Positions 9,984 through 17,803 of a stretch of DNA of 64,000 bases are shown here, one piece after another; the stretch's first letter is position 1, and the number at the start of each line of letters is the position of its first letter. The position numbers and the translations under genes are program-made. The DNA is from CAMLHP01 sp035759745 (GTDB lineage: Bacteria > Gemmatimonadota > Gemmatimonadetes > Gemmatimonadales > GWC2-71-9), in NCBI GenBank assembly GCA_035759745.1, contig DASTUF010000040.1, forward strand, positions 17,452 to 81,451, read 5' to 3'. The notes under the pieces are model-generated. The model was given only the letters and a program-made list of their open reading frames with translations. It had not been told where the DNA came from and ran no database searches.

Positions 9984-11765
9984 TCAGGGCCGCCATGCCG
10001 GGCTGGTGCCGTTGGCAATGATCCGGCCGCGTTGCATCCCGTCCACACTGACCCATTCGATCGAATTGCCGGAGGTGAACGCGATGGTCTGGCCGTCAGG
10101 CGACCAGGCCGGGGCCGTATACCCGCTCGCCGCGGCCAGCCGCACGAGGCCGGACCCGTCCGAGTTCATCACTGCGATCGCGCTGGAGCTGCAAAAGTTG
10201 AAGGCCCAGGGGCACTCCACGAGAGCGATTTTTTGGCCGTCCGGCGACCAGGCCGGCTGCCACTGCTCTTCCGGATTGGGCGTGGTGGACGTGTGGTTTC
10301 GTAGCACGACGGGCTGGGTCCCGTCTGAATTGACTAGCCAAATGTCGAACCAGAAGTCGAACATGTTCCAGTCGCTGACAAAGGCGATGCGAGTGCCGTC
10401 GGGCGACCACGCTGGTTGCACAACCCAGCCCTGGCGGGAGAAGAGCGTGACTGGCGCAGAACCGTCGCCATCGGCCGCCACCTTGCAGATGGCCTCCGAT
10501 GCGCCATTCCTGCAAGCGAACGCAACCCATTGGCCGTCGGGCGACCAGGTAGGATCGTACGTGCCTGAGGCTGCACGGCGGACCGGGTTTTCCCCGTCAG
10601 CGGTCATGATGAAGAGCCCACCCGCCTCGCCAGCACGAATGAAGGCGAGGCGACTTCCGTCGGGGGACCAGGCCGGCGAATGGTCGGCGGGACCGGCAGA
10701 CAGCGGGACCAGGCCGGTTCCATCAGCATTCGAACGGTAGATCTTGCCGTCCCGCACGAAGGCGAGCTGCCCGACCTGCGGCGGCGGGACATCCGGGATG
10801 CCCGGGTTGGACGCCTTGGTGTAGACCCCTTCTTCCATCCCGGCCATGATAAGGTCGTAGCAGTAGGAGACCCCCAGCTCCCCATCCAGAAGGAAGACGC
10901 CGAATCCCTCGCCGCCGCAGCCTGGCGCGTCGCTGAAGTCATTGAAGTTCAGCAGGATCGCCCTGCCGGCCTCCATCGGCCACCCAAACCAGGACGTCGC
11001 GAAGGTCCATCGACCGCTGAAGGCCCGCTGGCCGGAGGCTTCGTCCTCGATGTAGTCAAACGTCCCATCCGGGCGGATCTCGTAGCGAGAGGTGCGGCCG
11101 GAAACGCTGTGGGGTGCCTGCCGCCCGTAAGTACCGCTCACGTCCGGCGCGGCACCCAGCGTTGCGTCCACCGGCTTTGTGGCGTTCGCCGCGGCACCGC
11201 GGTTGTCGGTGACGGTGAGCACCACCGAGAACTGCCCTCCCGGGGCTGCGTACGAGTGATACGGGTTCTGGTCGGAACTTGTCGTTCCGTCACCGAAATC
11301 CCAGGCGCGAGACACCAACGAGTCACCGACATCGGGATCGGTGCTCTCATCTTTGAAGGCGCAGGCCAGACCCATGCAGGTGACAGAAAAGGCGGCCACC
11401 GGGGGCCGGTTGTCGTTGGCTGGGGGGAGGTCGTCGCCGGGGGCCACGGTCACCTGCCGGGAGGTGATCGTCGCCGCGCCATCGTCGTCGGTCACGGACA
11501 CGGTCACAGTGAATGCTCCGCCCGGGGCGGCATAACTGTGGGTCGGGCTCGAGTCGGCGCTGGTACCGCCGTCGCCGAAGTCCCAGGCGTAGGCGGCGAG
11601 GGTGCCGTCCTCGTCGGTGCTGGCGTTCTCGAACGCGCACTCGAGCTGGCCGCAGCGGGCCGTGAAGGCGGCGACCGGCGGTGAGTTCGATGGCTCGGTG
11701 CCGCCGCAGCCGGCTGCCAAAGCGAGAGCGACGCAGGTCGCGACGAGCGCACGGGAGGACGTCAT
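9984..11765 (-). CDS. PKD-domain and PD40 beta-propeller lipoprotein
   Basis: 593 residues. A lipoprotein signal ends at LAAGC (Cys20). Two PKD repeats follow (about 28-107 and 119-205), each with the AWDFGDG core and a THSYAAPGG-like turn. An unassigned domain with paired cysteines covers about 212-315. The last part (about 325-593) is a TolB-like six-bladed propeller built from PD40 units of the form PAWSPDG(T/Q)xIAF. Such proteins sit on the outer surface or in the periplasm and bind ligands or other proteins; no enzyme motif is visible. It belongs to the same family style as the protein at 12464-14011 and the remnant at 14742-15096. Confidence 0.85.
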   Translation of the reverse strand: MTSSRALVATCVALALAAGCGGTEPSNSPPVAAFTARCGQLECAFENASTDEDGTLAAYAWDFGDGGTSADSSPTHSYAAPGGAFTVTVSVTDDDGAATITSRQVTVAPGDDLPPANDNRPPVAAFSVTCMGLACAFKDESTDPDVGDSLVSRAWDFGDGTTSSDQNPYHSYAAPGGQFSVVLTVTDNRGAAANATKPVDATLGAAPDVSGTYGRQAPHSVSGRTSRYEIRPDGTFDYIEDEASGQRAFSGRWTFATSWFGWPMEAGRAILLNFNDFSDAPGCGGEGFGVFLLDGELGVSYCYDLIMAGMEEGVYTKASNPGIPDVPPPQVGQLAFVRDGKIYRSNADGTGLVPLSAGPADHSPAWSPDGSRLAFIRAGEAGGLFIMTADGENPVRRAASGTYDPTWSPDGQWVAFACRNGASEAICKVAADGDGSAPVTLFSRQGWVVQPAWSPDGTRIAFVSDWNMFDFWFDIWLVNSDGTQPVVLRNHTSTTPNPEEQWQPAWSPDGQKIALVECPWAFNFCSSSAIAVMNSDGSGLVRLAAASGYTAPAWSPDGQTIAFTSGNSIEWVSVDGMQRGRIIANGTSPAWRP

Positions 11766-11789
11766 CGGTCAGGATCCGTCGGTAGTGGC

Positions 11790-11865
11790 TTGGGGCGTGA
11801 GGCGTGGGGCGCAAGGGGAGTTGCCCTATGCCCTACGCCTTACGCCTTACGCCTTACGCCCAGGG
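11790..11865. repeat. Inverted pair of heptamer tracts (CGTGGGG / CCTTACG)
   Basis: Left side: CGTGAGG, CGTGGGG, CGCAAGG from 11796. Right side: ccctatg, ccctacg and three ccttacg copies at 11824-11858. The two sides are imperfect complements and could pair. The tract directly follows the stop of the cupin lipoprotein (11866). The stop and flank (CCCTGACC...GGGCGTA on the minus strand) resemble the corresponding junction at 9984. Confidence 0.85.
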
Positions 11866-12420
11866 TCAGGGCAGTCCGCAATCGGTAAAGTCCGTCGGCT
11901 CGAACACTGTTGGTGCCGCGCCGACTGGAAGCAGCAGCGTGCCTCGAAGCACCAGGTCGTGCCCGCTTTCGTTCCACGCCGAGTGGACCATGTCCCCTTC
12001 CACGAAGGCATCGCCCGGTGAATACACGTTCTGTTCGCACGAGCCGGCGTGATGGATCGTCACCGCGCCGCCCGCGTCGCCCGTCACCACCACGATTGCG
12101 GGGCCAGGATGGGTGTGCCAGCGCAGGCCGGCGGGAGCAGGGCTGCCATTGACCAGGCCGTCGCCGTCGCCGTCCAGCTTGATCACCACCGACACGACGT
12201 CAATTGGCCGATTCGGGTGAGTCTGGATCCTCGCTCCAGGATCCAGGTTGCCGCGAGCGGCGGCGTCCACGGGAATGATGGCGGCTTCCAGGGCCACAGC
12301 GTCGAGGCTGGCACCTCGCCCGCCCGACGCCGTCTCGGGTCCGACGCCCTCGTTGCACGCGATGGCAACGGCGCCAGCGAGCAGGACGACAACTCCGGTG
12401 AGCCACTTGACCTTCAACAT
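11866..12420 (-). CDS. Cupin-fold lipoprotein
   Basis: 184 residues from ATG at 12420, preceded by GAGGAGG at a good distance. The signal ends in a lipobox-like AIAC (Cys22). Residues 95-165 form a small cupin barrel: HTHPG (102-106) gives the two metal-type histidines, and the second half shows YSPGDAFVEGDMVHSAWN with a further His146. Cupins of this kind bind a metal or a small ligand. The Glu of the usual motif 1 is not obvious, so enzyme activity is uncertain. It lies between two surface PD40 lipoproteins, which suggests a role at the cell surface. Confidence 0.75.
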   Translation of the reverse strand: MLKVKWLTGVVVLLAGAVAIACNEGVGPETASGGRGASLDAVALEAAIIPVDAAARGNLDPGARIQTHPNRPIDVVSVVIKLDGDGDGLVNGSPAPAGLRWHTHPGPAIVVVTGDAGGAVTIHHAGSCEQNVYSPGDAFVEGDMVHSAWNESGHDLVLRGTLLLPVGAAPTVFEPTDFTDCGLP

Positions 12421-12463
12421 CTGGGACCTCCTCTGCAGGATGGGGGTACTCCACAGGGCGCCG

Positions 12464-14011
12464 TCAGCGGCGCCAGGTTGGGTTGCGTGCGTCGTTGACG
12501 AGGGTGGACTGCCGGCTCCCGTCGAGCGACACGAATCTGACGGACGTCTCGGCGCATTCGAGTGATGAGCAGCTGTACGAGTAGGCGATGCCAGTGCCAT
12601 CGGGAGACCAGGCCAGCGACCCTGGAGTGGGCGCATCGCTGCGGGACCCTGCCAACGCGAGATCCTTGAGGAAGTCGCCGTCCGCGGTCATTACAGCCAC
12701 CCGAGATGGCGTGTCAAGTCCGGAAACTTCGTCGCGGTAGACAAACGCTATCATTGTGCCGTCGGGTGACCAGACGGGATGCCGGAAATCCCTCACAGGT
12801 CCCGGCCCGGCATCTCCATCGGTCAACGGAGTTGGTGCGCTGCCGTCAGCGTTCGCGATGAAAATGTCGGCGGCGCCACCGAATGCGGAACCACGCACGA
12901 ACGCGATCTTCTGACCATCCGGCGACCACGACGGCTGGGAGCTGGGCCCCTCGACCAGCAGCGTGACTCGGCCGTCGGTTGTGCTGAGAGAAGAGAGGCC
13001 ACCATTTCCCGAGTACGCGATCGCCGTGCCATCGGGCGACCATGCTGGCCACTGACCGGACCCTTCGATCATCCACGTCACGTTCGCACCGTCGGCGGTC
13101 ATGAATCCGAGCCGTGTGGGCGAAAAGTTGTCGTCCCCCAAGGCGGTGAAGCCTGTGACAGCAATCAGGCTGCCGTCGGGCGACCACGTCAGGCCATATG
13201 GGAAGAAGGGCGTCGGCAGCGCCGTGAAGCCGGTGCCATCCGCATTGACGACGGCAAGGTTGAGGAACTCGTCGTCAACCGATATGAACGCGATCTGTCC
13301 CTGAAGCTCGCCAGGAGGTTCCACGGCATATGCCCGGAACCCGGCCCGGGCAGCGCCCGATGTAGCGGTGACCTGCTGAACGCCGGCCTCGGCGCCGAGC
13401 CTCCACTGCTCCGCGGTGGCCCTGCCAGCGGAATCAGTGACGACCGCACCACCATCGATGCTGCCTCCACCTTCGGTCACCGTGAACACAACCGGGATGC
13501 CTGCCACCGGATTGCCGAAGGCGTCGGCCGCGAGCGCCACGAGCGGAAGCTCAAGCCCCTGGCCGACGCCAGCGAGCTGATTGCTCCCACTCGCCGGCGT
13601 GATCTGAGCGACCGGACCCGCGGCCGCCACCGCAGTGAACACCACGTCGGCGCCTCCACCCGCGCCCGCCGTCAAGGTCTGGATACCGACGGTCGGTCCC
13701 AGGGTCCATTTAGGCAGGGTCGCCGAACCGTCCGCCCCGGTTGTCACCGGGCCGGCGCTTGCGGCGCCTCCCCCGGTTGCCACCTTGAAGGTGATGGCGA
13801 CCCCGGCCAGCGGTCGGTCGTTCTCATCGGTGGCGCGCACCGAGGGGGCCGGCTGGACTTCGGCACCGACCGTCCCGGTGAGCGCGGTGGGCGTGGTGGC
13901 TGTGATCTGCACCACGTGCTCGGGCTCGGTGGCATCGCTGCAACTCGCGAACGAGCCGGCGATGACGGTGGCAAGGACGACGGGCACGATGGACAAACGG
14001 CGCATGGGCAT
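12464..14011 (-). CDS. Ig-like and PD40 beta-propeller lipoprotein
   Basis: 515 residues. The lipoprotein signal ends at FASC (Cys24). Two bacterial Ig-like repeats (Big_1/invasin type, about 35-128 and 133-232) show the paired PxAGVxItFxVxxGGG-like strands. Residues 235-515 are a TolB-like propeller with PD40 units such as LTWSPDGSLIAV and PAWSPDGTAIAY. Likely a secreted or surface-exposed protein; ligand unknown. A start two codons inside (MRRLS) is equally possible. It is transcribed away from the ECF sigma gene, with about 120 bases between them. Confidence 0.82.
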   Translation of the reverse strand: MPMRRLSIVPVVLATVIAGSFASCSDATEPEHVVQITATTPTALTGTVGAEVQPAPSVRATDENDRPLAGVAITFKVATGGGAASAGPVTTGADGSATLPKWTLGPTVGIQTLTAGAGGGADVVFTAVAAAGPVAQITPASGSNQLAGVGQGLELPLVALAADAFGNPVAGIPVVFTVTEGGGSIDGGAVVTDSAGRATAEQWRLGAEAGVQQVTATSGAARAGFRAYAVEPPGELQGQIAFISVDDEFLNLAVVNADGTGFTALPTPFFPYGLTWSPDGSLIAVTGFTALGDDNFSPTRLGFMTADGANVTWMIEGSGQWPAWSPDGTAIAYSGNGGLSSLSTTDGRVTLLVEGPSSQPSWSPDGQKIAFVRGSAFGGAADIFIANADGSAPTPLTDGDAGPGPVRDFRHPVWSPDGTMIAFVYRDEVSGLDTPSRVAVMTADGDFLKDLALAGSRSDAPTPGSLAWSPDGTGIAYSYSCSSLECAETSVRFVSLDGSRQSTLVNDARNPTWRR

Positions 14012-14040
14012 GGTTCCGGACTCGAAAGCGAGTGCGACTC

Positions 14041-14093
14041 TTGAGTATGCTGGACGTCCCCGATAGTCTCGTCCTGTATCCCATCACACCGAA
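14041..14093 (+). promoter_or_regulatory. Promoter of the ECF sigma gene; shared spacing with the kinase promoter
   Basis: TTGAG at 14041-14045, TAG at 14064-14066 and CGTC at 14070-14073 are followed by CACACCGAA at 14085-14093. The same words occur in front of the kinase gene (15146-15200), with identical spacing from TTGAG through CGTC and a two-base shift for the last word. CTC directly before TTGAG is also shared. The shared pattern suggests that one sigma factor or regulator serves both, possibly autoregulation. Confidence 0.6.
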
Positions 14094-14128
14094 CCCGCCC
14101 GACAGGGGCCACCGAGGAGGCACCGACG

Positions 14129-14722
14129 GTGACAACCGATGTCTCGGCCCTGGTCGAGGCCGTCGCGGCCGGCGACCGCGAGGCCCTGGACACCCTGTTT
14201 CCGCTGGTCTATGAGGAGTTGAGCCGGCTGGCGCACCGGCAGCGCCGCCGGTGGGATGGCAACCTCACGCTCACCACCACGGCGCTGGTCCACGAGGCGT
14301 ACCTGAAGCTGGCCGGCCAGCGGCAGTTGCCGACCGAGAATCGCGCCCACTTCCTCGCGATCGCCGCCCGGGCGATGCGCCATATCCTGTGCAACCACGC
14401 ACGCGACCGGCGCCGGCAGAAGCGCGGCGGTGGCCGGCCCCACCTGGCTTTCGACGAGGCGGAGCACGCGGACCGGGCTGGGCTCGACCTGTCCGACGAT
14501 CAGACGGAGCGGCTGGCCGGACTCGACGAGGCGCTACGCCGCTTCGAGGGCATCGCCGAGCGGCAATGCCGGGTGGTGGAGTGCCGCTTCTTCGGCGGCA
14601 TGAGCGTCGAGGAGACCGCCGCCGCGCTCGGCGTGTCTCCTCGCAGCGTCAAGCGGGACTGGGCCTACGCTCGAGCCTGGCTGCTCCGGGAAATGCAGCT
14701 CACGCTGGCTGACGGCAACTGA
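14129..14722 (+). CDS. ECF-type RNA polymerase sigma factor (TIGR02999-like)
   Basis: 197 residues from GTG at 14129, with GAGGAGG eight bases upstream. Region 2 shows FPLVYEELSRLAHRQRRR and LVHEAYLKL. Region 4 carries a helix-turn-helix (MSVEETAAALGVSPRSVKRDW). The whole matches the ECF sigma family common in Planctomycetes, Acidobacteria and Gemmatimonadota that is often encoded beside Ser/Thr kinases. No anti-sigma factor is adjacent; the kinase gene 500 bases downstream on the same strand is the likely partner. Expected role: switching on a small regulon, perhaps the neighbouring surface genes. Confidence 0.9.
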   Translation: MTTDVSALVEAVAAGDREALDTLFPLVYEELSRLAHRQRRRWDGNLTLTTTALVHEAYLKLAGQRQLPTENRAHFLAIAARAMRHILCNHARDRRRQKRGGGRPHLAFDEAEHADRAGLDLSDDQTERLAGLDEALRRFEGIAERQCRVVECRFFGGMSVEETAAALGVSPRSVKRDWAYARAWLLREMQLTLADGN

Positions 14723-14741
14723 GGAATTGCAGCCTCGCGTT

Positions 14742-15096
14742 TCACGGGTGCCACACGGTGCTGTGGCCACCAGGCACCATGAGGATCGGCAGGATGATGG
14801 GGCCGTCGGTCGGGACCCAGACGATCCCGCCAGCTGGGGTAAAGGCGATCCGGCTCCCGTCCGGTGACCATGCCGGACTGAACGAGTTCGCATGACTCAG
14901 CACGGTCAAGCCAGTCCATGAGCAGTGGCGCCCTCGTCACCGTGCACCAGCGTCGTAACCGCTGAGCTCAAGGCATAAGCCCCAGCACCGGCTCCTCGGG
15001 CGGCTCGGGCTCCACCGAGTCGCATCCGATGAGCAGCAGGGTGATCGCACCCGCCCTCGCCACTCTCCAGCACGTCTGCCAGTCGATGCTGCGCAT
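14742..15096 (-). pseudogene. Remnant of a PD40 lipoprotein gene (internal deletion)
   Basis: Two separated pieces on the minus strand look like the ends of one broken gene. The 5' piece starts with ATG at 15096 behind GGGAGGG, gives a lipoprotein signal with LLIGC and runs 42 residues to a TGA at 14968. The 3' piece (stop at 14742) has no start and reads TGLTVLSHANSFSPAWSPDG, then SRIAFT, i.e. one PD40 blade and a C-terminal tail. Full-length relatives lie at 9984-11765 and 12464-14011. An internal deletion plus frame loss explains both pieces. The 5' piece alone could still make a tiny lipoprotein. Confidence 0.65.
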
Positions 15097-15145
15097 ACAC
15101 CCTCCCGAGTGGGTTCCATAACCGCCCCGGCGCAGCCGCACCCTC

Positions 15146-15200
15146 TTGAGGATTGTCGGTCGCCGCTGTAGCGTCGTCATTCACCCCATATCACACCGAA
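15146..15200 (+). promoter_or_regulatory. Promoter of the Ser/Thr kinase gene
   Basis: TTGAG (15146-15150), TAG (15169-15171), CGTC (15175-15178) and CACACCGAA (15192-15200) repeat the arrangement found before the ECF sigma gene. The distance from TTGAG to CGTC is 29 bases start to start in both. The kinase start codon follows at 15224, giving a short leader. Confidence 0.6.
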
Positions 15201-15223
15201 ACCCCTCAACCGGGTCCAGGCCG

Positions 15224-17791
15224 ATGGAGTTGACTCGGGCGGAACGAGTGGCGGCAATTTTCGACCAGGCCCTCGCCGTGCCGCGGCCGGAGCGGGCGGC
15301 CTTCGTGCGGACCGCGTGTGGTGAGGATGATGAGCTCAAGCGCGAGCTGACTTCCTTGCTGGCGGCGCACGAGTCTGCCGACGAGTTCTTCGACGGCCTG
15401 GCGGAAGCGGTGATCGCGCCCGCCGCAGCGGCCGTCGTCGCGCGCGGCCGGTCCGACAGCTCGATGGAGCTGGCATCCGCCCTGGAAGGCCAATATCGGA
15501 TCGAGCGGGAGCTTGCCGGCGGGTCGGTGAGCCGGGTTTTCCTGGCGGAGGAGCTGGGCCTCGAGCGGCAGGTGGTGATCAAGCTGCTGCCGCCCGAGCT
15601 GGCGGCGACCATGAGTGGCGAGCGGTTCCGGCGCGAAATCCAGCTGGCGGCCCAGCTGCAGCACCCGCACATCGTGCCGCTCCTCAGTGCCGCGGCTGGC
15701 GATCGGCTGCTCTACTACATCATGCCGTTCGTCGCTGGAGAGTCGCTCCAAGCGCGGCTCGGGCGCGAAGGCGCGCTTCCGATCGGGGAGGCAGCACGAA
15801 TCTGGCGGGACCTGCTCGACGCCCTGGCCCATGCGCACGCCCAGGGCGTGGTCCATCGGGACGTCAAGCCGGGCAATATTCTCCTGAGCGGCCGCAACGC
15901 CTTGATCGCTGATTTCGGCATCGCCCGCGCGATCGAGGCCGCCGGACACGCGGACGTCACCGCCCCCGGTCTCGCGATGGGCACGCCGGCCTACATGGCG
16001 CCCGAGCAGATCGAGGGAGCCGCCGCGGCCGACCACCGGGTGGACTTGTACGCCTCGGCGCTGGTGATGTACGAAATGCTGGAGGGGCAACTGCCGTTCG
16101 CCGGAGACTCGCCTCGGGAAGTGGCACGAGCACGACTCATCGACGCCCCTCCCTCCATCGGTCGGGCGGACTGCCCGCCCGAACTCGCCGGCATCGTGCT
16201 TCAGTGCCTGGCCAGGAATCCGGGGGACCGCCCCGGCAGCGCCGAGGCGGTCCTGGCCCTGCTCGATCGGCTCACCGACAAGCCGGCTGCCAGCGCGGGG
16301 CGGAAGTCCCGACGGCGCCTGGTCGCTGCCGGGCTCGCCGCGGTGCTCGTGTCGGGAGCGGCGCTGAGTGCGGGGTACGTGGGACGGCATCGGAGCGGTG
16401 CCACGACCGGCGGTGCCGCCACAGGCGGCACCTCTGCCTCCATCGCGGTCCTGCCATTGGCGAATCTCAGCCCCGAAGCCGGCGACGCCGCGCTGGCTGA
16501 CGGCATGACCGAGGAGTTGATCGCCATCCTGAGCCAGGGCGGCACGCTCCGCGTCGTCGCCAGCACCTCGGTGCGTGCCCTCAAGGACCGGCAGCTCGAG
16601 GTGCGGCAGATCGCCGAGAGTCTGCACGTATCACATGTGCTGGAAGGCGCGGTACAGAAGATCGGGCCGAAGTTGCGCATGCAGGTGCGGCTGGTGGACG
16701 CCCACGATGGTTCCACCCGCTGGTCGGAGACATACGACCGGGAGATCGGCGACATCTTCGCCATGCAGGACGACATCGCCCGCGCCGTGGCGGACGAGCT
16801 GGACGTCCGGCTGGCTCTCGACGGTGGTCCACGATCGGCGCCCCGGCGCCACACCCCCAGCGTCGCCGCCTACGAGTGGTACCTTCGCGGGAAGGAGAAT
16901 GCGCTGTTGCGGACGACGGAGGGTCGCCGCCAGGGCATGGACTATCTCCAGCGGGCCATCGCCATCGATTCCAGTTTCGCGGCCGCCCACGCCGCACTGG
17001 TGTGGTTGTTCCTCAATGAGGCGGGCAGCGAGCCCGGCAATCACCTTGTCTGGATCAGGCGGGCGGAGGCGGAGGCGCTCACGGCCATCGAGCTGGACGA
17101 CATGCTGGCCGATGGCCACTCCGCCCTGGGATGGGCCCGCCTCCTGCTGGATTTGCCCGCTGCCGAGGTGGCGCTCGAGCGGGCGGTCGCCATCGACCCG
17201 GCGGCCCACCGTGGGTACGAAGGGCTGGCGCGGCTCTACATGCTCAGCCGGCGCCCAGCCGAACAGCTGGCCGCCGCCCACCGTGGACTGGCGCTCGACC
17301 CGTACTCGGTGGCGGCCATCCGCGAGATGGCGCTCGCGCTCAGCGCCAACGGCCGCTGCAACGAGGCGCTCACGCTGCTCCGCCCGCTCAAGGACCTGAC
17401 CCCGCCCGCTGCCGTGGCCGGCGTCATCCGGGGTCAATGTTATGCCAGAAAGGAAATGTGGCCTGAGGCCCTCGCCGAGCTGCGATGGGCCGGCGGGGTG
17501 GGCGCCCGCGCCGCGCTCGGCCTGGAGGGCTACGTTCTGGCCCGGGGTGGCCGGAGCGAGGAGGCGCGGGCCATTCTCTCAGACCTCGAGACGGGGCGGA
17601 GGCAGAGCCATGGGGCGTTCGGCGTCGGCCTCATTTACGCCGGTCTCCACGACTACGACCGCGCGTTCGCATGGCTCGAGAAAGCATCGCAGGAAGGGTC
17701 CATCCGGGTGTATATCATGGATCCGCTCTTCGAAGACCTCCAGCGGGATCCGCGCTTCCATCGCCTGCTGCCCGCCAGTGCCGCTCCCTGA
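15224..17791 (+). CDS. Ser/Thr protein kinase with transmembrane helix, TolB-like domain and TPR tail
   Basis: 855 residues from ATG at 15224 (MELTRAERV). A short helical N-terminal region precedes a Hanks-type kinase domain (about 85-345): Gly loop GGSVSRVF, catalytic Lys near residue 118 (VVIKLLP), HRDVKPGN near 211, DFGIA near 229 and MAPEQ. A single membrane helix lies at about 364-388. Outside the membrane comes a FlgO/TolB-N-like domain (SIAVLPLANLS ... ALADGMTEEL, about 402-520), then TPR repeats to the end. This layout is typical of kinases paired with ECF sigma factors. The extracytoplasmic half probably senses envelope or nutrient signals. A few extra upstream codons are open but lack a binding site. 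Confidence 0.92.
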   Translation: MELTRAERVAAIFDQALAVPRPERAAFVRTACGEDDELKRELTSLLAAHESADEFFDGLAEAVIAPAAAAVVARGRSDSSMELASALEGQYRIERELAGGSVSRVFLAEELGLERQVVIKLLPPELAATMSGERFRREIQLAAQLQHPHIVPLLSAAAGDRLLYYIMPFVAGESLQARLGREGALPIGEAARIWRDLLDALAHAHAQGVVHRDVKPGNILLSGRNALIADFGIARAIEAAGHADVTAPGLAMGTPAYMAPEQIEGAAAADHRVDLYASALVMYEMLEGQLPFAGDSPREVARARLIDAPPSIGRADCPPELAGIVLQCLARNPGDRPGSAEAVLALLDRLTDKPAASAGRKSRRRLVAAGLAAVLVSGAALSAGYVGRHRSGATTGGAATGGTSASIAVLPLANLSPEAGDAALADGMTEELIAILSQGGTLRVVASTSVRALKDRQLEVRQIAESLHVSHVLEGAVQKIGPKLRMQVRLVDAHDGSTRWSETYDREIGDIFAMQDDIARAVADELDVRLALDGGPRSAPRRHTPSVAAYEWYLRGKENALLRTTEGRRQGMDYLQRAIAIDSSFAAAHAALVWLFLNEAGSEPGNHLVWIRRAEAEALTAIELDDMLADGHSALGWARLLLDLPAAEVALERAVAIDPAAHRGYEGLARLYMLSRRPAEQLAAAHRGLALDPYSVAAIREMALALSANGRCNEALTLLRPLKDLTPPAAVAGVIRGQCYARKEMWPEALAELRWAGGVGARAALGLEGYVLARGGRSEEARAILSDLETGRRQSHGAFGVGLIYAGLHDYDRAFAWLEKASQEGSIRVYIMDPLFEDLQRDPRFHRLLPASAAP

Positions 17792-17803
17792 TTGACGGCG
17801 GAT

